DNA of 64,000 bases from positions 604,001-668,000 of the forward strand of contig JAUJYZ010001376.1 of NCBI GenBank assembly GCA_033675265.1, read 5' to 3'. A program made the translations under genes and the position numbers. Below the pieces are notes generated by a model. It did no database searches and had not been told where the DNA came from. It saw only the letters and a program-made list of their open reading frames with translations. This DNA comes from Actinostola sp. cb2023 (lineage: Eukaryota; Cnidaria; Anthozoa; Actiniaria; Actinostolidae). Numbering within the stretch: the stretch's first letter is position 1; every line of letters begins with the position of its first letter. Below are positions 1 through 10,769 of this stretch, one piece after another.

Positions 1-272
1 ATGTCAAGAAACGGTCGTTTTCTGTAATTAGTTTAAATTTGACACGGTTTTCTTTGTTATTCATAGGGCTTTATCTCCGGTATTGACCGGTTGAACAATA
101 GAATAGAATTGAATTGCTCATTATGAATTCACCGGGATGTATTCATATACAACCCTGCACTTATTCTTCATGCTATTCATATAGTATTCATGCTAAATAA
201 CACTCCAAAAAATACCAGAAAATGCCTCAGATTGCTTCGTGCGAAAACCTTGTCAAATTTAAACTAAGTCAG

Positions 273-368
273 ATAAATACCTCGAACGTCGGCAATAAGC
301 CTATAAATCCCTCGGGCCTACGGCCCTCGGGATTTATATGGCTTATTGCCTCCGTTCTCGGTATTTAT
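273..368. repeat. Palindromic fold-back sequence in intron
   Basis: Left arm ataaatacctcgaacg...cctcgggc pairs with gccctcgg...ctcggtatttat around a tacg centre; arms about 46 bp with a few mismatches. Probably a remnant of a non-autonomous DNA element. Confidence 0.75.
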
Positions 369-444
369 CTCTTACTTCATATGACCGATGGCATTGTTCT
401 TGTGCAGTTGCTGTGTACTTACGGGATCTATTTTGTATAATTAG

Positions 445-564
445 GAAAAACAGCTCAAATACGAGGAATATTGTAGTTATGCTAAGATGTTGGCTGACCA
501 GATCGTCTCTGTGGTTAATCGTCTTGAAAAACAAAAAATCCCCAAAACTATTCATGGCATCAAG
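445..564 (+). CDS. Exon 1 of window: start of N-terminal spectrin-repeat region
   Basis: 40 codons, phase 0 at both ends, acceptor tataattag, donor caag/gtacgt. Reads EKQLKYEEYCSYAKMLADQI onward, resembling the repeat that directly follows the actin-binding domain in alpha-actinin and plakins. It is the first exon seen, so the calponin-homology exons are expected just left of the window. Confidence 0.8.
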
Positions 565-575
565 GTACGTGTAAC

Positions 576-1255
576 GTACAGACAGACAGCAGACATAGAC
601 AGACAGACAAACAGTTAGACAGACAGACATAGACAGACAGACAAACAGTTAGACAGACAGACATACATACATAGACAGACAGACAAACAGTTAGACAGAC
701 AGACATAGACAGACAGACATAGACAGACAGACAGACACGTTAGACAGACAGATATAGACAAACAGACAGACAGTTAGACAGACAGACAGATATAGACATA
801 CATAGATAGATATAGACAGACAGACAGAGAGACAGACAGACAGATGTAGACATACATAGATAGACATAGACAGACATAGACAGACATAGATAAACATAGA
901 CAGACATAGACAGACAGACACAGACAGACACAGACAGACACAGACAGACACAAACAGACAGTTAGACAGATAGACAGACAGATATAGACATACATAGATA
1001 GACATAGACAGACAGTCATAGACAAACATAGACAGACAGACACAGATAGACAGACACAGACAGACACAAACAGACGGACAGTTAGACAGACAGATATAGA
1101 CATACATAGATAGACATAGACAGACATAGACAGACAGACATAGACAAACATAGACAGACAGACACAGATAGACAGACACAAACAGACGGACAGTTAGACA
1201 GACCGATTGATAAACAGACAGGCAGACTGACACAAACAGACAGACATACGCATAC
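576..1255. repeat. AGAC/ATAGACAGAC microsatellite
   Basis: About 680 bp of agac units with atag and gttag interruptions; higher-order period irregular. Antisense open frames here are artefacts of the tract. Confidence 0.95.
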
Positions 1256-1915
1256 AAAAGAGGTTTATGATGTATCAGAGTATGATTTGTGGATTTGTAC
1301 ATGGGGTCTGTAGTCCATCAGATAATTATATTGAGATCAGATATATTTAGAAGTTCAGATAGAATCAGTAAGTCAAACACTGACGATATACAGAGATAAT
1401 CAATCAGAAAACAGACAGAAAGCAATAATATACACAAATAAGCAATAATAATAATGATAAATATTAGTACCACACTTAAAATCTGAATAAGAAAGAAAAC
1501 TTAATAACGTTCGTCAAATAGCCCATAAGGTGTGGACAGTTATTAGTCGGGCTTCCTGTGGAAGCTCCGACTCTAAAAATGAGCTCCGTTCTTCGTTGAC
1601 CCCAAATGACTAATTGGGTTCTACAGCGCATGCACCTAGTTTTATATTAAGCTACGCAGGCTAACGTCGAGCTAAAGCCGAAGGAGACATGAAGTCTGGC
1701 CAAGAAAGATTACAAAGCACAAACTCTATTTGTAAATGTAATTATGTCTTAATTAAGTGTCCCCGATTAGTGTACCACTTGTGGTATGCTAGAAGTCATG
1801 ACACGTTAATAAAGTTTATGTATGTATGTAATAAACCAATCAGGGAAAGCACCGGAGGTCAAGGGGCCAAAATATAAGTCTTTTCTCGTCTAAATCTAAA
1901 TTTAGATTGAAACAG

Positions 1916-2143
1916 GACGCTCTAGTAGCGTGAAGTCGGGCTATTAACGTTTTTACTGATATACTGTAAAGTTCGCAGTACTGAAATTGCAAGGAAAGCA
2001 TGTTCTATCGAGCTCGAGTCATGCAACGACGAGCAACCAAAAACTGTTTCAATCGCACTGAAAATCGCACTATAAGATATCTATATTTAGTTCAAATAGG
2101 TTACATTTCATTTAGAAGCCCGACTTCACGCTAGAAGAGCGTC
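1916..2143. repeat. MITE-like element with ~27-bp inverted ends
   Basis: gacgctctagtagcgtgaag...gggc at the left pairs with gcccgacttcacgctagaag...gcgtc at the right. About 228 bp, no open frame. Confidence 0.7.
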
Positions 2144-2205
2144 TAGTTACAAGAATCAATACAGATCTAATAGTATAGCTTGCTTTATCCACTTATCTTT
2201 GTCAG

Positions 2206-2301
2206 GAACTCATCTTGGATTTCAATCGTTATCGTATCACCGAATATCCTGACATGGTTAAACTAAGACATGCTGTTAAAACGCTGCATAGGGATTTACA
2301 G
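2206..2301 (+). CDS. Exon 2: N-terminal spectrin repeat (continued)
   Basis: 32 codons, phase 0/0, acceptor tttgtcag, donor acag/gtatgt. Contains ILDFNRYRITEYPDMVK, like the post-ABD repeat of alpha-actinin/plakins (family LxDFxxYR). A 43-bp minisatellite starts nine bases after the donor. Confidence 0.85.
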
Positions 2302-4088
2302 GTATGTACACACCCTCCCCTCCCATGGGTGTTCCTCTTCCTTCCTCAAGACGCACCCTCCCCTCCCATGGGTGTTTCTCTTCCTTCCTCAAGATGCACC
2401 CTCCCATGGGTGTTTCTCTTCCTTCCTCAAGACGCACCCTCCCCTCCCATGGGTGTTTCTCTTCCTTCCTCAAGACGCACCCTCCCCTCCCATGGGTGTT
2501 CCTCTTCCTTCCTCAAGACGCACCCTCCCCTCCCATGGGTGTTCCTCTTCCTTCCTCAAGACGCACCCTCCCCTCCCATGGGTGTTCCTCTTCCTTCCTC
2601 AAGACGCACCCTCCCCTCCCATGGGTGTTTCTCTTCCTTCCTCAAGATGCACCCTCCCCTCCCATGGGTGTTTCTCTTCCTTCCTCAAGACGCACCCTCC
2701 CCTCCCATGGGTGTTTCTCTTCCTTCCTCAAGACGCACCCTCCCCTCCCATGGGTGTTCCTCTTCCTTCCTCAAGACGCACCCTCCCCTCCCATGGGTGT
2801 TTCTCTTCCTTCCTCAAGATGCACCCTCCCCTCCCATGGGTGTTTCTTCCTTCCTCCTCAAGACGCACCCTCCCCTCCCATGGGTGTTCCTCTTCCTTCC
2901 TCAAGACGCACCCTCCCCTCCCATGGGTGTTTCTCTTCCTTCCTCAAGATGCACCCTCCCCTCCCATGGGTGTTTCTCTTCCTTCCTCAAGACGCACCCT
3001 CCCCTCCCATGGGTGTTTCTCTTCCTTCCTCAAGACGCACCCTCCCCTCCCATGGGTGTTCCTCTTCCTTCCTCAAGACGCACCCTCCCCTCCCATGGGT
3101 GTTTCTCTTCCTTCCTCAAGATGCACCCTCCCCTCCCATGGGTGTTTCTCTTCCTTCCTCAAGATGCACCCTCCCCTCCCATGGGTGTTTCTCTTCCTTC
3201 CTCAAGATGCACCCTCCCCTCCCATGGGTGTTTCTCTTCCTTCCTCAAGATGCACCCTCCCCTCCCTGTATGCAATCTCTCTGACTCTTCTCCTTCCCGG
3301 CTCTAAATATCTAATGTTGGCTCTAAATATCTAATGTTGCATAAAACAATTTTGCCCTTCTCTCCCCTCCCTTGATTGTCACCTATCATTGACGAGCTTA
3401 CTATAAAATAGACCTTTCTTAACTCAGCAATCATTGCTTTCCCGTTGTATCCAATTTTCTGAAACGGACTTCGTTATTTGAGTGTAAATGACTTATGTTA
3501 GGAGTAAATAAGGAAAAAATTGCAATCAGTATTATAATTATGGTTGGTTGTTATGTTACCTGCTAAGCGATGCAAAATTTCAAGCCGTTAATGTCAGGAC
3601 TAAGAAACTCTACTTACAGTGCAACTGATCGCTCAGTAATTGTTGGAGATCATCATTATAACATTAATATTCGTGAAACTTTCACATTGTAGACGAAAAA
3701 CTCAATCTTTTTCGTTTGCGCTAATTGGTTTTCATTTAAGAGTCTTTGTTCATAGTATTTCCATATCAATGTATTTATTCATTCGCTTACAAAAAAGAAC
3801 ATAAATTATACTCACAAATGATCACATGGTCTGAAATGGGACAACATTGAAGCAAGCTAAGGAGGTCTATTCACAAACCACGTTGTATTTGTGGAATTTG
3901 CAGTTGGTAATGAACGTGAATTTTGCGTGTAAGTTTTGCTGCGTTCTGTAGTGGCTTTAGAAAGAAGCAAACAAACAACACAACAGAAAGCTGCTCTTTC
4001 GCCGACAAATAATTATTTCGATAGTTTTTATGCGTGTAATATCTTGTGAATAATTTAAGTGTTATTTTTTTATTTTTCACTTTTCCAG
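2302..4088. other. Intron 2: long minisatellite then AT-rich sequence
   Basis: Minisatellite to about 3267; the remaining ~800 bp is AT-rich with only a short direct duplication near 3300-3335. No gene seen. Confidence 0.8.
2311..3267. repeat. 43-bp minisatellite, about 22 copies
   Basis: Unit begins caccctcccctcccatgggt and ends cttcctcaaga(c/t)g. As 43 is not a multiple of 3 and the unit lacks stops, all three forward frames stay open for over 300 codons; these are not genes. Confidence 0.95.
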
Positions 4089-4157
4089 GGTCTTTATGGT
4101 CCAATGACAACATGGTTGGACTTCCCTAAAGACTGCAGTCCACGAGAACTTGAAGTG
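4089..4157 (+). CDS. Exon 3: N-terminal spectrin repeat (continued)
   Basis: 23 codons, phase 0/0, acceptor ttttccag, donor agtg/gtaagt. Reads GLYGPMTTWLDFPKDCSPRE, corresponding to the loop before helix C (PxGxxPxxLxxxW in relatives). Confidence 0.82.
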
Positions 4158-4438
4158 GTAAGTCAACGCGTTCTATACGGACACTTTGTCTGGATTCTGC
4201 TGCATTGTTTTATTATAATTGTTGTCGTGAGGGTATTCCTAGAAATATTTATTTGATGCTATTACAAGGCAGTGAGAACAGCCGTGGATGGGATGGAAGA
4301 AGAAAGAAAGTTACCAGTTATTTCAATCCTACTCCTCTCTCCCCTGTAACACCTAACACCACCAGTATCGAGCGCGGGCCAGATAACCATATCAACCACC
4401 GTTAGAATGGAAAACCAATCCGATTTTTATTTCCTCAG

Positions 4439-4503
4439 CTTTGGACCAAATTGGTGGAAACACAAGAAAGCTATAACAAGTCATTACGAATAGAGCTTAC
4501 AAG
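4439..4503 (+). CDS. Exon 4: helix C of first spectrin repeat
   Basis: 65 nt, starts phase 0 and ends after two bases of an Arg codon completed by the next exon. Reads LWTKLVETQESYNKSLRIEL, a typical W-x3-E-x6-L helix; the joint LTRLEHMSQVAEK continues it exactly as in alpha-actinin-type repeats. Confidence 0.85.
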
Positions 4504-4936
4504 GTAAAGAAACACCCTCGCCACGAAAGCTTTATATATCTATACGGATAGCTAACGAGACATATAAATGAATTAGGTTCTAGATTTTCTATAATGTATA
4601 CTGTCTGACTTATACCATCGTGGCTACTGATATATGTGACAGTCAATACTATTCATTGTGATACTTTCACCACATTTTGTGTCTTAAGACGGGAGCTGGA
4701 CTTTGCGGTGAGTTTAGCAGGGTTCTTCATTCAATACGAAAGTCGACACGTGTCCTGTGACTTTGTGTATCAACTTGTACAAAAATGTCACCCTTGTTCT
4801 AAGTTTTCGGCCGGCTGTTTTAAAAACAAATCTGCTGAGAACCCCCTGGTTTTGAAGGCCGCCATCTTTGTTGTTTATTTTCATCTTTGCTGTATATTTA
4901 CAAGTTTCTTGACCATTTTGCTTCACGTTCTTGCAG

Positions 4937-4979
4937 ACTCGAACACATGTCTCAGGTAGCAGAAAAAATCCACAAAGAG
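4937..4979 (+). CDS. Exon 5: second N-terminal spectrin repeat, helix A
   Basis: 43 nt (1 + 42), acceptor ttcttgcag, donor agag/gtaaat. Reads LEHMSQVAEKIHKE after the shared Arg codon. Frame is fixed by the exon-4 overhang. Confidence 0.85.
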
Positions 4980-5059
4980 GTAAATACGCACGCAGGTTTT
5001 TACTCTACTGAATACTGTTTGTATGTAATTGAGTTTGACAAGGAATTGTGTTCTTGTAG

Positions 5060-5110
5060 GCCATGCTGGTAGATGCGTCCCTTGATGATATTGAAGACAG
5101 AATCAAAGCG
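5060..5110 (+). CDS. Exon 6: short spectrin-repeat exon
   Basis: 17 codons, phase 0/0, acceptor ttcttgtag, donor agcg/gtatgt. Reads AMLVDASLDDIEDRIKA, continuing the helix begun in the previous exon. Confidence 0.8.
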
Positions 5111-5315
5111 GTATGTAAACACATCGTACACAGGCTTTCTAAATGAATAAATGTTTTCTTTATTCGAGTGATATTGTTATTCACGCAGATACAGTAACTG
5201 AACATTATTTGAGAAAAGTGATTGAGCGAGTGAGCGCGAGTTTTGTTGTTGTTGTAGTGGTGGTGGTGGTGGTTGTTACTGTTATTAGTCTTGTTCTGCT
5301 GGTTGCTGCTGTTCA

Positions 5316-5868
5316 GTGTCCGTCCGTCTGTCTGTCGTTGTGCATGTATGTCTGTCTGTCTTTGTGCCTGTCTGTCTGTCTGTCTGTTGTTGTGCCTGTC
5401 TGTCTGTCTGTCTATCGTTGTGTCTGTCTGTCTTTGTGCCAGACTGTCTGTCTGTCTATCGTTGTGTCTGTCTGTCTTTGTGCCAGACTGTCTGTCTGTC
5501 TATCGTTGTGTCTGTCTGTCTTTGTGCCAGACTGTCTGTCTGTCTATCGTTGTGTCTGTCTGTCTTTGTGCCAGACTGTCTGTCTGTCTATAGTTATGTC
5601 TGTCTGTCTTTGTGCCTGTCTGTCTGTTTGTCTATAGTTGTGTCTGTCTGTCTTTGTGTCTGTTTGTCTGTTGTTGTGCCTGTCTGTCTGTCTGTCTTTG
5701 TGCCAGACTGTCTGTCTGTCTATCGTTGTGTCTGTCTGTCTTTGTGCCTGTCTGTCTGTTTGTCTGTTGTTGTGCCTGTCTGTCTGTCTGTCTTTGTGCC
5801 AGACTGTCTGTCTATCGTTGTGTCTGTCTGTCTTTGTGCCTGTCTGTCTGTTTGTCTGTTTGTCTGTT
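5316..5868. repeat. TCTG microsatellite with ~52-bp higher-order period
   Basis: tctgtctg tracts alternate with atcgttgtg and tttgtgccagac blocks. Intronic, ends about 45 bp before exon 7. Confidence 0.93.
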
Positions 5869-5912
5869 TTATTCAATGTGGAAGTAAACTCGTCTGGTCT
5901 TTTTTTCATCAG

Positions 5913-5987
5913 GAAGAGAAATCTGGCGATCAATTCGATACTGTTACACGAAGAAAGCACTTCATGGGCATCGAAAAGTCTTTGATG
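5913..5987 (+). CDS. Exon 7: second spectrin repeat, helix B
   Basis: 25 codons, phase 0/0, acceptor tttttcatcag, donor gatg/gtgaga. Reads EEKSGDQFDTVTRRKHFMGI onward. The upstream intron ends in a TCTG microsatellite that runs almost into the acceptor tract. Confidence 0.8.
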
Positions 5988-6030
5988 GTGAGATAACAAT
6001 AAACTTTCTATATGCAACAACCATTCAAGA

Positions 6031-6091
6031 CACTTGATTATTATTATTATTATTATTATTATTATTTATTATTATTATTTATTATTTATTA

Positions 6092-6158
<67 letters not shown>

Positions 6159-6275
6159 TGATTATGATTATGATTATGATTATGATTATGATTATGATTA
6201 TGATTTATGATTATGATTATGATTATGATTATGATTATTATGATTATTATGATTATTATGATTATTATTATTTCC
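6031..6275. repeat. ATT then ATTATG microsatellite
   Basis: Compound tract (att)n followed by (attatg)n and (attattatg)n in intron 7. Confidence 0.95.
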
Positions 6276-6375
6276 TGCCATTTTACGTCTAGGAGAACAC
6301 TTCATTGGCTTTCTCATTCTCGTACTTTAGTAATCACATTCTATGATTATTCATTGTGATGTTGTTCTGTTCTAG

Positions 6376-6464
6376 ATGTTTGAGAGCAGCATTAAGCACA
6401 TGATCTCTGGTGCTGAACTACTGGTATCTGGTCAATACTCCAGGGGAGCCGACCTTAGGAACAA
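6376..6464 (+). CDS. Exon 8: second spectrin repeat, helix C
   Basis: 89 nt, phase 0 in, two bases over at the end. Reads MFESSIKHMISGAELLVSGQ then YSRGADLRN; completed to NKVQNISVRWYNIKVHLERL by exon 9, a clear spectrin helix C with its Trp. Confidence 0.88.
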
Positions 6465-6773
6465 GTAGGCACAATTAAATATATGGTTTACCCTCGCCCC
6501 TCTCCCCTCCCCCCTCCCCCGTCAAACCCCCGTTCTCCCTCCCCCGTCTCCCCCTTCGGCAAGTGGGTTGGGAGATAACTACACTCTATCTAGCACCTCC
6601 TAAATAATAATACTTTGTTGTGCGCTCCCTCGGGACTTTTCTATTTTTCTTTTCTTTTTTCTTTTCTTTTCAAGATTCTCCCATAGGGCAGGTTTTGTAT
6701 AATAGGACACGAAGTCCCCTTTACAACACAGTACACCACGTCCCACCCAATAAGAAGATTACCAACCCCTGGT

Positions 6774-7113
6774 GAATAAGCCACTTTGTCGTCCGCCATT
6801 TGGAATTGGGACAAACGCGGCAAAATTTATAGAAATCTGGATCATTTTGACTTGCCGTAACTCCGCTCGATTTTGTTGGATTTTCAAAATTTATACTTCG
6901 ATAATTATTTTTTTCTCGATTTGTAGCCTTCCAATACCCATCATATTATAGGTCATAAATAACAAAGAAAACATCTTTTCTAAAATAGTAAGTTTTTAAA
7001 ATTCCAACGAATTCGAGCGGAGTTACGGCAAGTCAAAGTGATCCAGATTTCTATAAATTTTGCCGCGTTTTCCCAATTCAAAATGGCGGACGACAGCGTA
7101 AAGTGGCTTATTC
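6774..7113. repeat. Fold-back (MITE-like) element with ~115-bp arms
   Basis: gaataagccactttgtcgtc near 6774 pairs with the complement ending cttattc near 7113; the arms include cggcaaaatttatagaaatc and its complement. No open frame. About 90 bp upstream of exon 9. Confidence 0.85.
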
Positions 7114-7204
7114 CCAGTATGAAAAAATATATTTCAGGTCATGAAGTCATTTATGTCAATGTTAATTAACTGGTCGTAAACATCTTTGTTTTTGTTTTTC
7201 TCAG

Positions 7205-7500
7205 AGTCCAGAACATCAGTGTACGTTGGTACAACATCAAAGTTCACCTCGAACGACTCGCATCTCAAATGACCCAATACGAGTCAGTGTCGACGTCTGA
7301 AGGCAAAAAGCTCAAACTCGAACGATCCATTGAGCCGAGTAGGACAGCGGAGTTACTTCGCATGGACCCCGAGGACACTATTAGATCTACCAGTAAAAGG
7401 ATTACTATTACAAAGCGGACATACAAGACAGCGTCAGGCGAACCAATAGAAACGTGTACTACAGTATCTAGGGTCACGTCAGATGAGACTATCCCACAAG
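7205..7500 (+). CDS. Exon 9: end of N-terminal repeats and start of a Ser/Thr-rich basic insert
   Basis: 296 nt, entry after two bases of a Lys codon, exit after one base. The first ~30 residues finish a spectrin helix; the rest is a polar insert with RITITKRTYKTASGEPIET, which looks like the basic strand of the giant-exon motif (see findings). Donor acaag/gtgagt. Confidence 0.87.
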
Positions 7501-7737
7501 GTGAGTCGCCTTATCATGGAAACGAGGCTAGGATTCAAATGTAACCTCGTTTTCATGTCAAGGCCTGGTTACTTTTCAATATGGCATACCTTGTTTCACA
7601 TCTTGTTTTTTAAGTTAATTTTGGTTATAGGAACATATGTCTTCCTCGGATAATCTTTTTTTTTTACCTGCCCGTTTCGGCAATCGTTTGAATTTGTTCT
7701 TAGAATTGTATCTGAATTTTCTCTCAAACTTTTTCAG

Positions 7738-7934
7738 AACGCATAATTCGAACTTTTGTGACGTCATCAGAGTCGATTCCTTCCTATACGTCATTGGACT
7801 CTGGCATATCACCCGGCGCCTCCCCCCAAAGGCGCAAGGCGATACGCCTGCAGTTTGGTTTGGAGACTGAGGGAGAACCTGGAAGCAAGGCTGAAGTCAT
7901 CGACGCCATGTTGTTGTGGGTCAGAGAGAGAAAG
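7738..7934 (+). CDS. Exon 10: polar insert and return to plakin-domain helices
   Basis: 197 nt (2 + 195), acceptor ctttttcag, donor aaag/gtaagt. Starts RIIRTFVTSSESIPSYTSLD (disordered, phosphorylatable) and ends KAEVIDAMLLWVRERK, which matches the plakin stretch that in vertebrates reads roughly FVQDLLNWVDEMQ. Confidence 0.88.
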
Positions 7935-8151
7935 GTAAGTGTTTGTAGCGTGAGAAAGTGGAAAACGGCCCTGGAATCGTTATGTTGTTGTCGTCGTTGT
8001 TGTTGTTAGTGTTGTTGTTGTTGATGATGTTGTTGTGCTGCTGTCGTCATCGTTGTCGTCGTCTTTGGTTTTTGTGGTGGTCATCGTTGATGTTGTTGTA
8101 GAAATAGTGGCTGAAGAAAGACGCTGCGAAGTCGCACACCCGTTCTCCGTT

Positions 8152-8596
8152 TAAGCCCCCTCCATACTAATCCGGTTTTTAAAACCTCCGTTTTCCTTTG
8201 ACCGAAAACGGATAACTAGCGTTTTCACATCGTTTTCACATCGTTTTCGACCGCTCTGCTCGGACGTTTTTTCTGTTCAATACGCGCATGCTCCATTAGC
8301 GCCAGCGATACTATCGGCTATTCCTCCATTTTGAATACTGGTTGTTTGCGGGAAACTGGGGCTGAGTTATGACGTACAGTTTGTGAAAAGCTCCGTTTTT
8401 GCGTCCACACTAAAACGATAGACCTGCGTTTTCAAAAGTCTCCGCTTTGGAAAGCGTTTTCGAAAACCTCCGTTTTTATAGATAAACATCTCCAGGAGCC
8501 CACGTTTTCGATCGTTTTAGTGTGGACGCTCGGTAAAAACGCATAAAAAAGTATGCGTTTTCAAACGAAAACGGATTAGTGTGGACGAGGTCTTAA
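8152..8596. repeat. MITE-like element with TIRs containing ccacactaatccg
   Basis: Left end ttaagccccctccatactaa matches the complement of the right end ttagtgtggacgaggtctta; the interior is rich in gttttcg repeats. Non-coding. Confidence 0.75.
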
Positions 8597-8621
8597 TCTT
8601 ACATTTGCTTGTATTTTGTAG

Positions 8622-8750
8622 AATACAATCGATAAAGCTGGTTATGGTTTAGATTTACCGTCCACCGAAAAGTGCCTCCAAGAACACCACGGCCAACATG
8701 ACATGATCATCGCATTTGATGACGAGCTTGCGAGAGTCAAAATCTTCCAG
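8622..8750 (+). CDS. Exon 11: plakin-domain spectrin repeat, helix B
   Basis: 43 codons, phase 0/0. Reads GYGLDLPSTEKCLQEHHGQH then DELARVK; equivalent to the vertebrate WGSDLPSVESHLENHKxVH segment, a strong family match. Confidence 0.92.
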
Positions 8751-8801
8751 GTTTGATTACGTCAGTCACTCAGATTAAATACAGCCCTTAAAAAAACTAG
8801 A

Positions 8802-9068
8802 GGTGGTTCAGTAGGGAGAATTTAAAGAGGCTGTTCAGTAGGGAGAATTTAAAGAGGCTGTTCAGTAGGGAGAATTTAAAGAGGCTGTTCAGTGGGGAGA
8901 ATTTAAAGAGGCTGTTCAGTTGGGAGAATTTAAAGAGGCTGTTCAGTAGGGAGAATTTAAAGAGGCTGTTCAGTAGGGAGAATTTAAAGAGGCTGTTCAG
9001 TGGGGAGAATTTAAAGAGACTGTTCAGTAGGGAGAATTCAAAGAGGCTGTTCAGTATGGAGAATTTAA
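8802..9068. repeat. 27-bp minisatellite, about 10 copies
   Basis: Unit ggctgttcagtagggagaat + ttaaaga; few substitutions. Intron 11, ends ~50 bp before exon 12. Confidence 0.95.
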
Positions 9069-9120
9069 ACATGTTTATTGATACATTTTCTTGTTCAACT
9101 CATTTTGTTTTCATTATCAG

Positions 9121-9183
9121 AATGAAGATCTTTCACTAAGACCAAAAGTCGTGGAATTGAACGAGGAATATATTGTTCTTCTT
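9121..9183 (+). CDS. Exon 12: plakin-domain spectrin repeat, helix C
   Basis: 21 codons, phase 0/0, acceptor cattatcag, donor tctt/gtaagt. Reads NEDLSLRPKVVELNEEYIVL plus one Leu. The upstream intron holds the 27-bp minisatellite. Confidence 0.85.
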
Positions 9184-9249
9184 GTAAGTATCTGTCTGAT
9201 TAAAGTTCTGATTGTTCATCTCAATCGATAACTATTCGGTCTCTCGCAG

Positions 9250-9411
9250 GCATGTTCGGTAGACCGATTAAAAAACCTAAAGAGTCTGGTTGAGTTTATG
9301 AGTGAAGCCACCAAAGAACTGATATGGATGAATCAACGAGAGGAACCCGAAGTGTCACGTGACTGGGCCCGTACGGATCTCGACCTTATTGACCTCAAAC
9401 TTTATGGAGAG
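9250..9411 (+). CDS. Exon 13: plakin signature segment
   Basis: 54 codons, phase 0/0. Contains MSEATKELIWMNQREEPEV followed by SRDWARTDLDL, the most diagnostic plakin sequence in the window (vertebrate: [23 protein letters not shown]). Preceded by an intron of only 66 bp. Confidence 0.95.
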
Positions 9412-9503
9412 GTAGGGGCACGCCCTGTACATCGTATAGTCTTGTCATGCGTCAATCTAAGAAATGTAGGCGACTCATGTGCTCATTATTTCTTGTTTTG
9501 AAG

Positions 9504-9608
9504 GAGCTTTCGTACGAGATTCGTGAACACGAACCACAGTATCAAAACATCATTAAAACTGGTGCTTCGATGATCAAATCCAAGCACCCTGCTCCAGGAC
9601 CCATTGAG
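9504..9608 (+). CDS. Exon 14: plakin domain
   Basis: 35 codons, phase 0/0. Contains ELSYEIREHEPQYQNIIKTG and SKHPAPGPIE; HPAxxxIEAY at the junction with exon 15 is conserved across plakins. Confidence 0.93.
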
Positions 9609-10250
9609 GTATGTGACTGTTTTGTTGGGGAAGAGCCTGGATACGAGCGAAGCCTTCAGACTGGCATGAAAACTGAACTCTACAGTGGCGCTTAGTTTGG
9701 GCTCCTTGTGCTACATATGTAGTAAATATAGGTACTTAGTATGGGTACCCTGTGCTTTTCCCATCGCAGTCAACAAAGCGTGTACAGCGGTAGTACAAAT
9801 ATACCCACGAGTAGTTTTTCAAGCTCTTTTAAGATTTTCAATCGCGGTTTCATGTTTTTGAAAACTACTGGTTTGTGGCTTTATTTTTACATGTGAAGAA
9901 CGCTATCTTATCATATGATCGCGCGAAAATAGTAAACAACCGCTGTGGGGGAGGGGGCGGGTCCCTTCGATCCCTGAACCCTTCCCATGATTCCGCGCTG
10001 TGCTGCATGTTGATGCGATACCAAAGTAGAACCAATGCATATCCAAACTATAGACATATTTACGCCATATTGAAGAAACCTTCATTCATTTTCAACAACA
10101 AAAAACAGAAAACATACTAGCACAGTTACAATCCTGGAATGCCTTGTGGTATCAGACTTCTTGTCTGTTAACATGCTTACGACCTTGAAGGGACGGGTTA
10201 ATAAAATAATAATCCAACAGGCGGATTTTGATGTCATTTTTCTTTGACAG

Positions 10251-10346
10251 GCCTACCTTAGCGCCATGAAAGGTCAGGCGTGGTGGATCAACCAGCTCAT
10301 AATTGCCTTCAAAGAACACTTGAAACTTGCAGAAACATATCACCAG
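10251..10346 (+). CDS. Exon 15: plakin domain
   Basis: 32 codons, phase 0/0. AYLSAMKGQAWWINQLI corresponds to vertebrate AYRAAMQTQWSWILQLC; the aromatic pair and the following FKEHLKLAETYHQ are conserved in position. Confidence 0.94.
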
Positions 10347-10643
10347 GTACGTTGGTACCCCGTGGGTATACCCCGTGGGGGTACACGTAAAACACGAATA
10401 GATATTGGGAATAAAATGGTGTCAAATAATTAAGTGATATTAAAGAAAGAGGAAAACGTAAGACAAATTGGGGAAATTAATCGTCTTATTTTAACTGAAT
10501 ATGGCTAAACATATACAACACTATCAGCAATAAGACAGCACAATGGTCTCTTGAAAAAAAAGGGTTTTTAGAGGAATTCAGTACAGAACGCTAAAACAGT
10601 GCTTATGCTTTTATTTTCAATAACTGTTTTTGTTGAATTGCAG

Positions 10644-10769
10644 TTTTTCCGAGACGCTTACATCGCTGAACGTAAAATGGTTAAATTAATAGAAGAACTA
10701 AATAATGTGTACGACGTAAATGCTATACCAGACAGAAAAACAGCAGAAATCTACCTAATCAAGTTATCG
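10644..10769 (+). CDS. Exon 16: plakin domain, helix C before the SH3 repeat
   Basis: 42 codons, phase 0/0. FFRDAYIAERKMVKLIEELN parallels the vertebrate FFNDAKEATDYLRNLKDAI. Followed by a 4.3-kb intron holding a candidate alternative first exon. Confidence 0.93.

Larger units (their letters stand above)
565..2205. other. Intron 1: microsatellite plus fold-back element
   Basis: Holds an irregular ACAG/CATAGACAGACAG tract (about 576-1255) and a fold-back element (1916-2143). No coding potential beyond repeat-derived open frames. Confidence 0.8.

Noticed and set aside
691..1302. 203-codon antisense Cys/Leu/Ser/Val frame
   Set aside because: AGAC microsatellite translation.
2215..3334. Three overlapping + strand open frames of 326-363 codons (SSFLKTHPPLPWVF-type)
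   Set aside because: Product of a 43-bp stop-free minisatellite downstream of the exon 2 donor; only the first 87 bases of one frame are real exon.
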